This document shows positions 1 through 6,214 of a stretch of 20,316 nucleotides of DNA, piece after piece. The notes beneath the pieces are model-generated. The model did not search any database, was not told where the DNA came from, and saw only the letters and a list, made by a program, of their open reading frames with translations. Made by a program: the position numbers and the translations under genes. The stretch is from an uncultured Pseudomonadota bacterium (GTDB taxonomy: Bacteria > Myxococcota_A > Polyangia > HGW-17): the NCBI GenBank assembly GCA_938004375.1, contig CALKWH010000058.1, positions 1 through 20,316 of the forward strand. Reading direction: 5' to 3'. The stretch's first letter is position 1. Each line of letters opens with the position of its first letter.

Positions 1-46
1 AGATCGTATTCGGTGACTGGAGTTCAGACGTGTGCTCTTCCGATCT
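1..46. other. Illumina TruSeq i7-side adapter (not biological)
   Basis: Positions 13-46 match the TruSeq read-2 adapter, ending in the CTCTTCCGATCT junction at 35-46. Positions 1-4 (AGAT) match the end of the P7 oligo, and 5-12 (CGTATTCG) sit where an 8-nt i7 index would be. This is untrimmed library sequence at the contig end; genomic sequence begins near 47. Confidence 0.97.
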
Positions 47-63
47 GTGACGCATCCCGTGGA

Positions 64-78
64 TGACGCCCCGCGTCA
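64..78 (-). terminator. Short stem-loop just after hpf, weak terminator candidate
   Basis: TGACGC (64-69) and GCGTCA (73-78) form a perfect 6-bp stem with a 3-nt loop, 14 nt beyond the hpf stop. An outer GTGAC/GTCAC pair (47-51 with 85-89) could extend the structure. There is no U-tract on the hpf strand, so intrinsic termination is doubtful. The structure sits against the adapter junction, so its full context is lost. Confidence 0.25.
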
Positions 79-92
79 ACGGCTGTCACGTC

Positions 93-695
93 TCAGCGCT
101 TGGTCTCGATGACGCCGAACTGTCCGTCCTCGCGGCGGTAGACGACGTTGAGGGTGTTGGTCTGGGCGTTCACGAAGAGGTAGAAGTGGGAGTTGGTGAG
201 CTCGAGCTGCATGAGCGCGGAGTTCAGATCCATGGGTTCCACCGAGATCTCGCTGGAGGAGACGATCTTGCGCGGGGACTCGGCGGCGGCGGCCACCGGC
301 ACGGCGGCGGCGGCGGCGGGCTCGAGATCCTCGTCCACGAAATCGGTGTCGGGTTCCGCCTCGAGGGTGTGGTCCGTGAGTTTCATGGCCGGGGAGGGGG
401 CCGGCTTGTGGGTGTGGATCTTCTCCTTGTACTTGCGCAACTGCTTTTCGATGCGCGTGAGGGCTTGGTCGATGGAGAAATACATGTCGTCGGAGGTGTC
501 CACCCCTTTCACGAAGAGCCCGTTGTTGAGGGTGAGCGTGATGTCCGCCTTGTTCCGGAAGCGCTCCGAGGTCAGGACGACGTGCGCGTGCGACGGCCGG
601 GCCAGGAACTTCTTGATGCGCCCCATCTTGTCGGTCAGATAGTTGCGCAGTGCGTCCGATGGATCCATGCGGCGGAAGGTGATGTCAATCTGCAT
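93..695 (-). CDS. hpf: Ribosome hibernation promoting factor, long form
   Basis: The 200-residue protein has the long-HPF layout. An N-terminal RaiA/HPF domain (about 1-100) binds the 30S subunit, and a short C-terminal domain (about 143-200) in this family dimerises ribosomes into inactive 100S particles in stationary phase. Visible signatures are the start MQIDITFRRMDPSDALRNYL, the basic helix RIEKQLRKYKEK (81-92), and a C-terminal domain with SVEPMDLNSALMQLELT followed by FYLFVNAQT. The linker (about 98-142) is unusually rich in Ala, Pro and acidic residues. The ATG at 695 has a strong Shine-Dalgarno AAGGAGG (701-707) 5 nt away. It lies 77 nt downstream of rpoN on the same strand, a pairing seen widely in Proteobacteria. 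The gene is complete although the insert ends about 46 nt beyond its stop. Confidence 0.96.
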   Translation of the reverse strand: MQIDITFRRMDPSDALRNYLTDKMGRIKKFLARPSHAHVVLTSERFRNKADITLTLNNGLFVKGVDTSDDMYFSIDQALTRIEKQLRKYKEKIHTHKPAPSPAMKLTDHTLEAEPDTDFVDEDLEPAAAAAVPVAAAAESPRKIVSSSEISVEPMDLNSALMQLELTNSHFYLFVNAQTNTLNVVYRREDGQFGVIETKR

Positions 696-733
696 ATTGG
701 CCTCCTTAGAGCCCGCCCGCGGCGGGTCAGTGC

Positions 734-761
734 AACATAGGGTTCAAATCCGCGAAGGCAA
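734..761 (-). promoter_or_regulatory. Possible sigma-70 promoter for hpf
   Basis: On the minus strand TTGCCT (756-761) and TATGTT (734-739) are 16 nt apart, each 4/6 to consensus. They lie in the rpoN-hpf gap about 40 nt upstream of the hpf start. A 5-bp GC hairpin (712-716 with 722-726) would fall in the leader. Matches are moderate; hpf may equally be read through from rpoN. Confidence 0.3.
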
Positions 762-772
762 GATCCGAACCG

Positions 773-2416
773 TCAAAAAAATCGTTTTCTCTGCGACGAG
801 TTCAATATCCCTAACTGTTCCCTGTATTTTTGCACCGTTCGGCGCGCGATTTCAATCCCCTCGCGCGCCAAAGCCGCGACGAGCTCCTGATCGCTCATCG
901 GCTTCTTGGGATTCTCGGCCTCCACCAGGACCCGAATCCGGTTGCGGACCACCTCGGAGGCCATGTCGTCCCCCCCGTCGGTGCGGGACACGGCGTTGCG
1001 GAAAAAGTACTTCAACTCGAACAGGCCGTGGGGGGTGTGCGCGTATTTGTTCGTGGTGACGCGGGAGACGGTGCTCTCGTGGCGCTCCACGTCCACGGCG
1101 ACCTCGCGCAGGGTCAGCGGCCGCAGCCGTGTCGGCCCGAAGTCAAAGAAATCGCGCTGGAACTTCAGGATGCTGCGGGTCACGCGCAGGATCGTCTCCT
1201 GACGCATCTGGATGGCCTGGATCAGCCACTTCGCATGCCGCTTCTTCTGCTCGATGTATTCCTTCACGGCCGCCTGGTCGTGGGTGGCGAGGAACTTCTG
1301 GGACAGGCGCAGCCGGGGCATGCCGTCGTCGTTCAGGGTCACCTGGTAGTCGTCGCCCTGGCGATAGATGTAGACGTCCGGGACGATGTAGGTCACGTCC
1401 TCGGAGCCGTAGGCGCGCCCCGGGTGTGGATCGAGGACGAGGATGGCCTTGACCGTCTCGAGGACCTCCTCCACCGGGATCTTCAGGGCCCGGGCGATGG
1501 TGCCGTAGTCCTTGCGCTCGAGCTCCTTGAGGTGGCGGGCGAGGATCGTCTCCATCACGGGGTCCACGGTGCCGAAGTGGGTGGCCTGGATCAGCAGGCA
1601 CTCCACGAGATCGCGGGCGGCCACCCCCACCGGATCGAACTGCTGGATCTTGGCCAGCGCCCGCTCCACCGTCTCCTGGAGCAGGCTGGTCTTCTGGGCG
1701 ATCTCCTCGAGGGTGATGGACGTCAGATAGCCGTCGGCGTCGAGGTTGCCGATGATGAACTCTCCGGCCGCGCGCTCGTGGGGCGTCAGGTCCGAGACCT
1801 GGAGCTGCCACAACAGGTGCTCGGACAGGGTGGGTTTGCTCGCCAGACGATTCTCCGGGGGCACCCATTCCTCGAGGGCGGACGGATCGTAGAGGCCCTG
1901 ATCCGGCGAGTAGTTCGCCGAGTCGGCCACGTAGGCGTTCCACTCGACGTCCTCGCGCAGGTGGTCCTCCTGGGCCAGGCTCAGGTTCTCGGAGGACGGC
2001 ACCTCGGAGAGGAGCTCATCGACGCCGCCGACCTCGGGACCACCGGCGTCCTCGCCCTCCCCGGGGGTGGCGCCCACGGCCGCCAGCTCCAGGCTGTCCC
2101 GGCCCTCGTCCGCGGTCCGCCGATCGCCCGCGACGCCCAGCTCCAGGCTGTCCCGGGCACCCCCGGCCTCGTCCTGGAAGCCATCGCCGGAGGCTTCGTA
2201 GCCGTCCCCCGCGTCGTAGCCGGACCCGTCGTCGTCGGAGGCGTCGTCCGCCTCTTGAAGGATGGGATTTTCCAGCAGCTCCTCGTTGATCTGCTCGATC
2301 AGTTCGAGGTGGGACAACTGCAGCATCGAAATGGCCTGCTGCATCTGCTGGGTCATGACGAGCCGATGCTCCAGGCGCTGAGAAATGTTCAACTGCTGTT
2401 TGAGATCAAAACCCAT
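773..2416 (-). CDS. rpoN: RNA polymerase sigma-54 factor
   Basis: This is the alternative sigma factor that directs RNA polymerase to -24/-12 promoters and needs AAA+ enhancer-binding proteins to open them. From the start MGFDLKQQLNISQ, residues 1-54 are the Gln/Leu-rich activator-interacting region (MTQQMQQAISMLQLSHLELI at 21-40). Residues 55-190 are a long acidic linker, about 195-400 the core-binding region, and the C-terminus holds the DNA-binding HTH and the RpoN box ARRTVQKYRE (524-533; family form ARRTVAKYRE). At 547 residues it is longer than the roughly 480 of E. coli RpoN, mainly through the linker, which contains an internal 54-nt duplication. I chose the ATG at 2416, not an in-frame upstream start at 2464, because family homology begins at MGFDLKQQL. 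The Shine-Dalgarno is weak. hpf follows on the same strand. Confidence 0.97.
   Translation of the reverse strand: MGFDLKQQLNISQRLEHRLVMTQQMQQAISMLQLSHLELIEQINEELLENPILQEADDASDDDGSGYDAGDGYEASGDGFQDEAGGARDSLELGVAGDRRTADEGRDSLELAAVGATPGEGEDAGGPEVGGVDELLSEVPSSENLSLAQEDHLREDVEWNAYVADSANYSPDQGLYDPSALEEWVPPENRLASKPTLSEHLLWQLQVSDLTPHERAAGEFIIGNLDADGYLTSITLEEIAQKTSLLQETVERALAKIQQFDPVGVAARDLVECLLIQATHFGTVDPVMETILARHLKELERKDYGTIARALKIPVEEVLETVKAILVLDPHPGRAYGSEDVTYIVPDVYIYRQGDDYQVTLNDDGMPRLRLSQKFLATHDQAAVKEYIEQKKRHAKWLIQAIQMRQETILRVTRSILKFQRDFFDFGPTRLRPLTLREVAVDVERHESTVSRVTTNKYAHTPHGLFELKYFFRNAVSRTDGGDDMASEVVRNRIRVLVEAENPKKPMSDQELVAALAREGIEIARRTVQKYREQLGILNSSQRKRFF
2083..2156. repeat. Direct repeat within the rpoN linker
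   Basis: The 20-bp sequence CCAGCTCCAGGCTGTCCCGG occurs at 2083-2102 and again at 2137-2156, offset 54 nt (18 codons). It encodes a repeated R-D-S-L-E-L motif in the acidic linker of sigma-54, consistent with a small in-frame tandem duplication that has otherwise diverged. Confidence 0.85.
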
Positions 2417-2454
2417 GAAGTCTCGCCCGCGGCCAGTTCCGGACCGCAACCGCC

Positions 2455-2484
2455 AGCATATCACACACGGTCGTTGCCTGTAAA
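2455..2484 (-). promoter_or_regulatory. Probable sigma-70 promoter for rpoN
   Basis: On the minus strand TTTACA (2479-2484) and TATGCT (2455-2460) are separated by 18 nt, 5/6 and 4/6 to consensus. Transcription would start near 2448, giving a leader of about 30 nt before the rpoN ATG at 2416. The element lies in the divergent gap between rpoN and the AAA+ ATPase gene. Confidence 0.45.
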
Positions 2485-2496
2485 CGCCCGCTCAGC

Positions 2497-2524
2497 TTGC
2501 TTTGCAGGAAAAAATGCCTAATAT
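2497..2524 (+). promoter_or_regulatory. Possible promoter for a leaderless AAA+ ATPase mRNA
   Basis: TAATAT (2519-2524) is 5/6 to the -10 consensus and ends 8 nt before the ATG at 2533, so transcription would begin at or within a few nt of the start codon. A weak -35 (TTGCTT, 2497-2502) lies 16 nt upstream. No Shine-Dalgarno is present before the ATG, which agrees with a leaderless transcript. Confidence 0.45.
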
Positions 2525-2532
2525 GCGCAGCC

Positions 2533-3369
2533 ATGTCATCGACCACCGTTCGTTCGATCACCATCGATGGAGTCCTCCTGGAGCTCGCCCACCCCGTCAG
2601 GCTCGACGTCGCGTGGGCCGGCCGGCCCGACCTGCTGCGCCAGGTGCAGGCCGCCTGGATGGTGGTGGATCCCGCCGACCTGCCGCTGGCGCCGCGCGTC
2701 ATCGGCCCGCCGGGGACGGGCAAGACCACCCTCGCCTACTCGGCCGCCGCCGCGCGCGGGCAGGACGTCTACTTCTTCCAGGCGACCATGGACACCCGCC
2801 CCGAGGACCTGATCGTCCAGCCGGTGCTCGCCGGCGCGAACGAACTGAAGTACGTGGCCTCGGCCCTCCTGACCGCGGCCATCACCGGCGGCGTGTGCAT
2901 CCTCGACGAGGGCAACCGCATGAGCGAAAAGGCCTGGGCCTCGCTGGCCCCGCTGTTCGACCAGCGGCGCTACGTCGAGAGCGCGGTGGCCGGACTGCGC
3001 ATCCACGCGCACCCGGACTTCCGCTTCTGCACCACCATGAACGAGGACTCCTCCACGTTCGACCTGCCCGAGTACATCCACTCGCGCCTGCAGCCGCAGA
3101 TCCAGATCGACTGGCCCACGGGCGACGAGGAATTGACGATCCTGACGAGCCAACTGCCGTTCGCCGGGCGGCAGGCCCTCGCGCGCATGGTCGTCTTCCT
3201 TCAGAAGGCCCACCGGGCGGGCGCGCCCTGGTCGGTGCGCGACGGCATCTCGGCGCTGCGCTACGCCGCCAAACTGGGCAAACTCGAGAATCGCGACCTC
3301 GAGGAGTTCTTCGATACGGCCCTGCGGCACGTGTGCGGACCCGAGGCGACCGAGTTGTTGGGAGAATAG
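2533..3369 (+). CDS. MoxR/CbbQ-like AAA+ ATPase
   Basis: The 278-residue protein is a single AAA+ module of the AAA_5/MoxR-CbbQ-NorQ-GvpN type, ATP-driven remodellers that usually act on a partner protein. Visible motifs are Walker A GPPGTGKTT (58-66, catalytic Lys64), Walker B CILDE (122-126), a sensor-1-like CTTMNE and a putative arginine finger in HSRLQPQ. No fused C-terminal domain is present. The usual VWA-domain partner of MoxR-like proteins is not in the window; the coupled neighbour is a histidine-kinase-like protein whose start lies within 7 nt of this stop. The ATG at 2533 was chosen because an in-frame TTG at 2497 would add an unconserved Cys-rich stretch and overlap the -10 element. 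Fold and ATPase activity are well supported; the substrate is unknown. Confidence 0.9.
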   Translation: MSSTTVRSITIDGVLLELAHPVRLDVAWAGRPDLLRQVQAAWMVVDPADLPLAPRVIGPPGTGKTTLAYSAAAARGQDVYFFQATMDTRPEDLIVQPVLAGANELKYVASALLTAAITGGVCILDEGNRMSEKAWASLAPLFDQRRYVESAVAGLRIHAHPDFRFCTTMNEDSSTFDLPEYIHSRLQPQIQIDWPTGDEELTILTSQLPFAGRQALARMVVFLQKAHRAGAPWSVRDGISALRYAAKLGKLENRDLEEFFDTALRHVCGPEATELLGE

Positions 3370-3375
3370 TTGTTT

Positions 3376-5682
3376 ATGGTTCTGTCCGACCTGCTGCTGA
3401 AATATTTTAATCATTACCCAACCGGGCTGTGCCTCTGCACGGTCCGTCGTGGGACTGGCGGCGCCCTCGAGGAGGGCATCATCCTCGCCGTGAACGAATC
3501 CTTCTGCGCGCAGGCCGGCCGCGCCGCCGACGATCTGGTCGACCGGCCGCTCCACCTGGTCTTCCGCAACTTCTTCCTACTCACCCAGAAGTACTTCGCC
3601 AGCCTCCATGGCCACGGGCAGAGCTTCACCCTCGAGCTCACCCTGGAGCCGGCCCACAAGCCGGTGACCGTCACCGCCTTCCTCGTCGACGACGGACACC
3701 TCGCCCTCGTCCTGCAGGACGCCACCGAGCACCAGGCCGCCGAGGCCGCCCTCCTGAGCGTCGGCGAGATGTGGGCGTTCTCCCTGGAGGGCGAAGGGGA
3801 CGGCGTCTGGGACTGGGAGATCCCCCAGAAGACCATCCACTACAGCCGCCGCTTCAAGGAGATCCTCGGCATCTCCGACGAGGCCAACGACGTGGACGAC
3901 TTCGACTTCAAGGACCGCATCCACCCCGAGGAGGTGGAGCGCGTGTCCCGCGCCATCCACGAGCACGTCAAGGGCCTCGCCAACAATTATGTCTACGAGC
4001 ACCGCATGCGCACCGATGAGGGGACCTACAAGTGGGTGATCACCCGCGGCAAGGTCATCAAGCGCAGCGCCGACGGCCGCGCCCTGCGCATGCTGGGCAC
4101 CCTCACCGACACCTCCGAGCGCCGCATGATCACCGAGGCCCTGCAGCGCTCCCAGCAGTGGCTGTCGGCGTTCTTCCAGAACAAGACCCACGGGTTCTGC
4201 GTGGTCGACCGCCAGAACACCCTGTTCCTGGTCAACGAGACCCTGGCGCGCATGGCCGGCGGTCCGGTCACCGCCATCGCCCACCGCAAGCTCAACTCCC
4301 TCGTGGTCCCGGTGGACTGGCAGAACCACGTCTCCCGCGCCATCACCGGCCTGTGGAGCGGCCACGAGGACGCCTCGCGCATGGAGATCCGCCTCCAGGC
4401 GCCCACCGGCGACCTGTGGGTCGAGTGCAGCCTGTCCCCCATCGTCAACGCCCAGAAGCAGGTCGAGGCCATCGCCGGCATCTTCACCGACATCACCGAC
4501 CGAAAGCGCACGGCCGCCGCGCTCCACCTCGAGCAGGAGAAGCTTCGGCACTCCACCTGGCTGCTCGAGCGTCGCGTCCAGGAGCTCACCTGCCTGTACG
4601 AGGTCGTCAACGTCCTCGAGCAGGTCAACCTGTCCCTGGCCGAGAAACTGCAGGCCCTCGTCGACGCCGTCCCGGGCGCCTTCCAGGCCCCGCACCTCAC
4701 CTGCGCCCGCCTCGAGGTCGAGGACCAGGTCTACGTCTCCCACGACTTCGCCGCCCACGAGCACAGCCGCATCCACCCGTTCCTGTTCGCCCGCAACCGC
4801 CGCGGCTGCCTCGAGGTCTTCGTCTCCCCGGAGCTGGCGCCCCCCTCCGGCGAGTTCTTCCTGCAGGAGGAGCAGGCGTTCCTGCAGTCCGTGGCCACCC
4901 AACTCGTGCTCACGCTGGAGCAGCACGTGACCGCCGAGGACAACCTCTTCCTGTCCTCCCGGCTGCGCCAGTCCCAGAAGATCGAGGCCATGGGCCGGTT
5001 GACCCACTTCGTCGCCGACGACTTCCAGGGCGTGCTCGACGACCTCGCCCGCGAGCTGGCCCTGCTCGATCACCTGAGCGTCGAGTGTCCCCAGGCGGTC
5101 GACCCCATGTCCCGCGTGCACGCCGCCCTGCGCGACGGCCACCGCATGGTGCGCCAGTTGGCCTTCTTCTCGAAGAACCGCCCGCTGCAGGTCACCCTCA
5201 CCGACCCGGTCCAGTTGGTCGAGCCGGTCGTCGCCTGCTTCCAGGCCCGCTACGGCGAGCGCGTGCGCTTCCCCCTGCAGGTCTCCCTGGGTCCCGGCGC
5301 CACGTTCCCCCTGGACCGCGACTACGCCGGCCTGCTCCTCGACCAACTGCTCCAGAACGCGGCCGACAGCATCGAGGCGGTGGGGACCGTGCACGTGACG
5401 CTGGGCCGCATCCACCTGGACCACGAGGCCGACGACGCGCTGCCCCCGGGGATGTACCTCCAGTTGCAGGTCGCGGACACCGGCCGCGGCATGGACAGCG
5501 AGGAACTGACCCACCTGTTCGAGCCGTTCTATTCGACCAAGAAGCACCGCAAGAACGCGGGCATGGGTTTGTTCGTGGCCATGGGTATCATGAAACTTCA
5601 TCATGGCGCTATTCGCGTCCGTTCCACGCCCGGCCACGGGTCCGTGTTCACCTGCCTGTTCCCGGAAAATCAAAAAAACTGA
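3376..5682 (+). CDS. Multi-PAS histidine-kinase-like protein lacking the usual phospho-acceptor His
   Basis: The 768-residue protein has no TM segment and is probably cytoplasmic. Domain order is a PAS-like region (about 10-120), PAS_3 (about 133-250), PAS (about 256-378), a coiled stretch, a GAF-like module (about 405-525), a dimerisation helix and a HATPase_c domain. The ATPase boxes look intact: N-box LLQNAADSIE with Asn661, G1 DTGRGM (701-706), F-box FEPFYSTK, and G2 GMGLFVAMG (729-737). In the DHp helix the segment GRLTHFVADDFQ aligns with the common GRLAGGVAHDFN, so the phospho-acceptor His is Asp548; a displaced His544 lies four residues earlier. No receiver domain is fused. The start is the ATG at 3376 (GGAG at 3361-3364) or a TTG at 3370 directly after the upstream stop; either implies coupling to the AAA+ gene. 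It may be a pseudokinase or use His544. Confidence 0.9.
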   Translation: MVLSDLLLKYFNHYPTGLCLCTVRRGTGGALEEGIILAVNESFCAQAGRAADDLVDRPLHLVFRNFFLLTQKYFASLHGHGQSFTLELTLEPAHKPVTVTAFLVDDGHLALVLQDATEHQAAEAALLSVGEMWAFSLEGEGDGVWDWEIPQKTIHYSRRFKEILGISDEANDVDDFDFKDRIHPEEVERVSRAIHEHVKGLANNYVYEHRMRTDEGTYKWVITRGKVIKRSADGRALRMLGTLTDTSERRMITEALQRSQQWLSAFFQNKTHGFCVVDRQNTLFLVNETLARMAGGPVTAIAHRKLNSLVVPVDWQNHVSRAITGLWSGHEDASRMEIRLQAPTGDLWVECSLSPIVNAQKQVEAIAGIFTDITDRKRTAAALHLEQEKLRHSTWLLERRVQELTCLYEVVNVLEQVNLSLAEKLQALVDAVPGAFQAPHLTCARLEVEDQVYVSHDFAAHEHSRIHPFLFARNRRGCLEVFVSPELAPPSGEFFLQEEQAFLQSVATQLVLTLEQHVTAEDNLFLSSRLRQSQKIEAMGRLTHFVADDFQGVLDDLARELALLDHLSVECPQAVDPMSRVHAALRDGHRMVRQLAFFSKNRPLQVTLTDPVQLVEPVVACFQARYGERVRFPLQVSLGPGATFPLDRDYAGLLLDQLLQNAADSIEAVGTVHVTLGRIHLDHEADDALPPGMYLQLQVADTGRGMDSEELTHLFEPFYSTKKHRKNAGMGLFVAMGIMKLHHGAIRVRSTPGHGSVFTCLFPENQKN

Positions 5683-5684
5683 TA

Positions 5685-5753
5685 TGCCACAAGGGTTTTT
5701 CATGACATCTGAAAAAAGATGCAAAAACTTGCGATCCCCGATCGCTTGTGGCA
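5685..5753. repeat. 9-bp inverted repeat flanking an AT-rich spacer
   Basis: TGCCACAAG (5685-5693) and CTTGTGGCA (5745-5753) are perfect reverse complements separated by 51 nt, starting 2 nt after the histidine-kinase-like gene stop. The spacer is AT-rich and holds a second stem, GCGATC/GATCGC (5731-5736 with 5740-5745). It could be a large RNA stem ending the upstream transcript or a pair of protein-binding half sites. There is no clear U-tract. Confidence 0.6.
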
Positions 5754-5763
5754 CGATGCCCGA

Positions 5764-5799
5764 ACGTCCTGAAGGGACGGCGACGTCCCCCCGGACGTC
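5764..5799 (+). promoter_or_regulatory. Structured leader upstream of the 68-residue protein gene
   Basis: Two adjacent hairpins are visible: CGTCC/GGACG (5765-5769 with 5775-5779) and a 7-bp GACGTCC/GGACGTC stem (5782-5788 with 5793-5799) with a CCCC loop. The second ends directly against the Shine-Dalgarno AAGGAG (5800-5805). The arms are interchangeable: GGGACG (5774-5779) can pair with CGTCCC (5785-5790), and ACGTCC (5764-5769) with GGACGT (5793-5798). Two mutually exclusive folds are therefore possible. A regulatory role is inference. Confidence 0.5.
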
Positions 5800-5812
5800 A
5801 AGGAGCCTGAAC

Positions 5813-6019
5813 ATGAACGCTGCTTCTCCGGCCCCTGCCTGCGAGACCCTGACCTACGACCACCTCGAGCGCGACTTCCAGCGCGCCATCGAGAAGCGCC
5901 TGACGCGCCGCGGCGAGGGCTACATCATGCCCCGCATCCTCGAAATCCACGACATGGCCCACCTCGAGGCCATCCTCGAGGCCCTCCTCGAAGGCCACGG
6001 CGTCGCCTCCATGTGCTAG
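5813..6019 (+). CDS. Small hypothetical protein, 68 residues
   Basis: I do not recognise a family. The reading frame is supported by an ideal Shine-Dalgarno (AAGGAG, 5800-5805, spacing 7) and by the C/G-rich third positions typical of neighbouring genes. The product MNAASPAPACETLTYDHLER... is mostly helical in appearance, with a basic centre (AIEKRLTRRGEG) and a C-terminal amphipathic stretch (MAHLEAILEALLEGHG). It has no signal peptide or TM segment and contains two cysteines, Cys10 and the C-terminal Cys68. It lies 130 nt after the histidine-kinase-like gene on the same strand, so it could be the last gene of that unit, but the structured leader suggests separate control. A small cytoplasmic regulator is possible; nothing in the sequence proves a role. 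Confidence 0.7.
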   Translation: MNAASPAPACETLTYDHLERDFQRAIEKRLTRRGEGYIMPRILEIHDMAHLEAILEALLEGHGVASMC

Positions 6020-6214
6020 ATAGCCGACCAATTCAGTTTTTTTGCCTTTCATCTCTCCAAGTCGAAATCGAAATCGAAATCGAAATCGTTTTTCGGCCTT
6101 CCAGGTCTCCCGAAGAACTGGAAAACCGACCATTGGCCGGACCTTAAGGCCAGAATTGGGTTGTACATCCGAAGCGGGAGCGTTAGTCTCTTTGCGTCAT
6201 CAGGAGAGGTCCGC
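6020..6214 (+). other. Intergenic region with T-run, microsatellite and weak promoter
   Basis: After the 68-residue gene there is a T7 run (6037-6043) without a convincing preceding stem. The hexamer microsatellite follows, then a TTCCAG/CTGGAA inverted repeat (6099-6104 with 6118-6123). A weak promoter-like pair, TTGTAC (6161-6166) and TAGTCT (6184-6189), is separated by 17 nt. The strong Shine-Dalgarno AGGAGAGG (6202-6209) serves the next gene. No RNA gene was recognised. Confidence 0.5.
6062..6088. repeat. Hexanucleotide microsatellite (TCGAAA)4.5
   Basis: Four perfect TCGAAA units (6062-6085) plus TCG (6086-6088) form a 27-bp tandem repeat followed by T5. It is non-coding, much less GC-rich than the surrounding sequence, and lies about 130 nt upstream of the secreted protein start. 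Confidence 0.95.

Noticed and set aside
712..726. GC hairpin between rpoN and hpf as an intrinsic terminator
   Set aside because: The stem is only 5 bp, has no U-tract and is followed within a few nt by the hpf Shine-Dalgarno.
63..740. Plus-strand 225-codon frame over hpf
   Set aside because: It is antisense to a well-conserved hpf and rich in Gly/Val/His, typical of a shadow frame.
5749..5764. Sigma-54 (-24/-12) promoter starting TGGCAC before the 68-residue gene, tempting because rpoN is nearby
   Set aside because: The -24 half is good, but at the required spacing the -12 half reads CCGAA instead of TTGCA, and the essential GC dinucleotide is GA. The TGGCA is also explained by the 9-bp inverted repeat.
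3577..5814. Minus-strand open frame of 745 codons opposite the PAS protein
   Set aside because: It is a shadow of the histidine-kinase-like gene, low-complexity (Val/Leu/Gly/Asp-rich), with no family motif.
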